A stretch of 64,000 nt of DNA from Chromohalobacter sp. 11-W (GTDB lineage: Bacteria; Pseudomonadota; Gammaproteobacteria; Pseudomonadales; Halomonadaceae): the NCBI RefSeq assembly GCF_029889905.1, contig NZ_JARANZ010000009.1:62001-126000 (forward strand), written 5' to 3'. Positions 63,998-64,000 of this stretch are shown here, one piece after another. The notes under the pieces are model-generated. The model saw only the letters and a program-made list of their open reading frames with translations, ran no database searches and was not told the DNA's origin. The translations under genes and the position numbers were made by a program. Each line of letters begins with the position of its first letter. The stretch's first letter is position 1.

Positions 63998-64000
63998 AAG

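Overview
The window looks like a chromosomal segment of a halophilic gammaproteobacterium of the Halomonadaceae (Halomonas or Chromohalobacter type). The backbone is GC-rich, the gene order is pseudomonad/oceanospirillal (rpe, gph, trpE; miaB-phoH-ybeY-corC-lnt; leuS-lptE-holA), and it is rich in osmoprotectant and choline-sulfate functions. The genus is inferred from content only; no rRNA or tRNA gene was seen.

Backbone, 1-33.1 kb: The 5' end of trpG lies at the left edge on the minus strand behind a complete transcription attenuator: a leader peptide with tandem Trp codons followed by mutually exclusive antiterminator and terminator hairpins. A DUF2501 secreted protein and a 47-residue basic protein separate trpG from trpE. 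The minus-strand genes rpe, gph and trpE are interrupted by plus-strand ndh and a DhaK-DhaL kinase. Next come an NTP/NDP-type carrier with a Tat-exported aldo/keto reductase, a gamma-glutamyltransferase, an MFS carrier, a YajG-like lipoprotein, a thiopurine methyltransferase and an SH3 protein. The conserved miaB-phoH-ybeY-corC-lnt block follows. Between lnt and the DUF1451/leuS/lptE/holA block sits an accessory segment (21.8-27.7 kb): a proline-racemase-family protein, a quinone oxidoreductase, a choline sulfatase and a lower-GC MHS-family transporter.

Catabolic island, 33.2-52.0 kb: A direct repeat of about 36 bp brackets roughly 18.8 kb. The right copy is the left half of an intact hairpin; in the left copy the second arm of that hairpin is missing. 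The cargo is two amidohydrolases, a G3E GTPase, a sodium:solute symporter with a DUF3311 partner, a CocE/NonD hydrolase, a cytosine-permease-family carrier, two paralogous nitrilase-superfamily hydrolases, a MmgE/PrpD protein, and a full OpuC-type glycine betaine/choline-type ABC importer with three paralogous binding proteins. Together they look like uptake and hydrolysis of amide- or ester-linked nitrogenous solutes; the substrate is unknown.

Cassette-like accessory array, about 52.8-64 kb: Base composition drops, genes become small and mostly minus-strand, and palindromic attC-like sites recur between them. The cargo includes a PIN-domain protein, a HEPN-like protein with an Rx4H motif, a 54-residue double-CxxC protein overlapping a three-TM protein, an HxlR regulator divergent from an SDR, a VOC protein, a Gabija-like pair (OLD-family nuclease plus UvrD-type helicase), and a fusion of four predicted TM segments with a nucleotidyltransferase domain. 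The fusion protein is the best candidate for something undescribed. A 66-bp direct repeat lies 18 nt upstream of two different start codons, about 8.1 kb apart. No integron integrase or other recombinase is in the window; if one exists it should be to the right.
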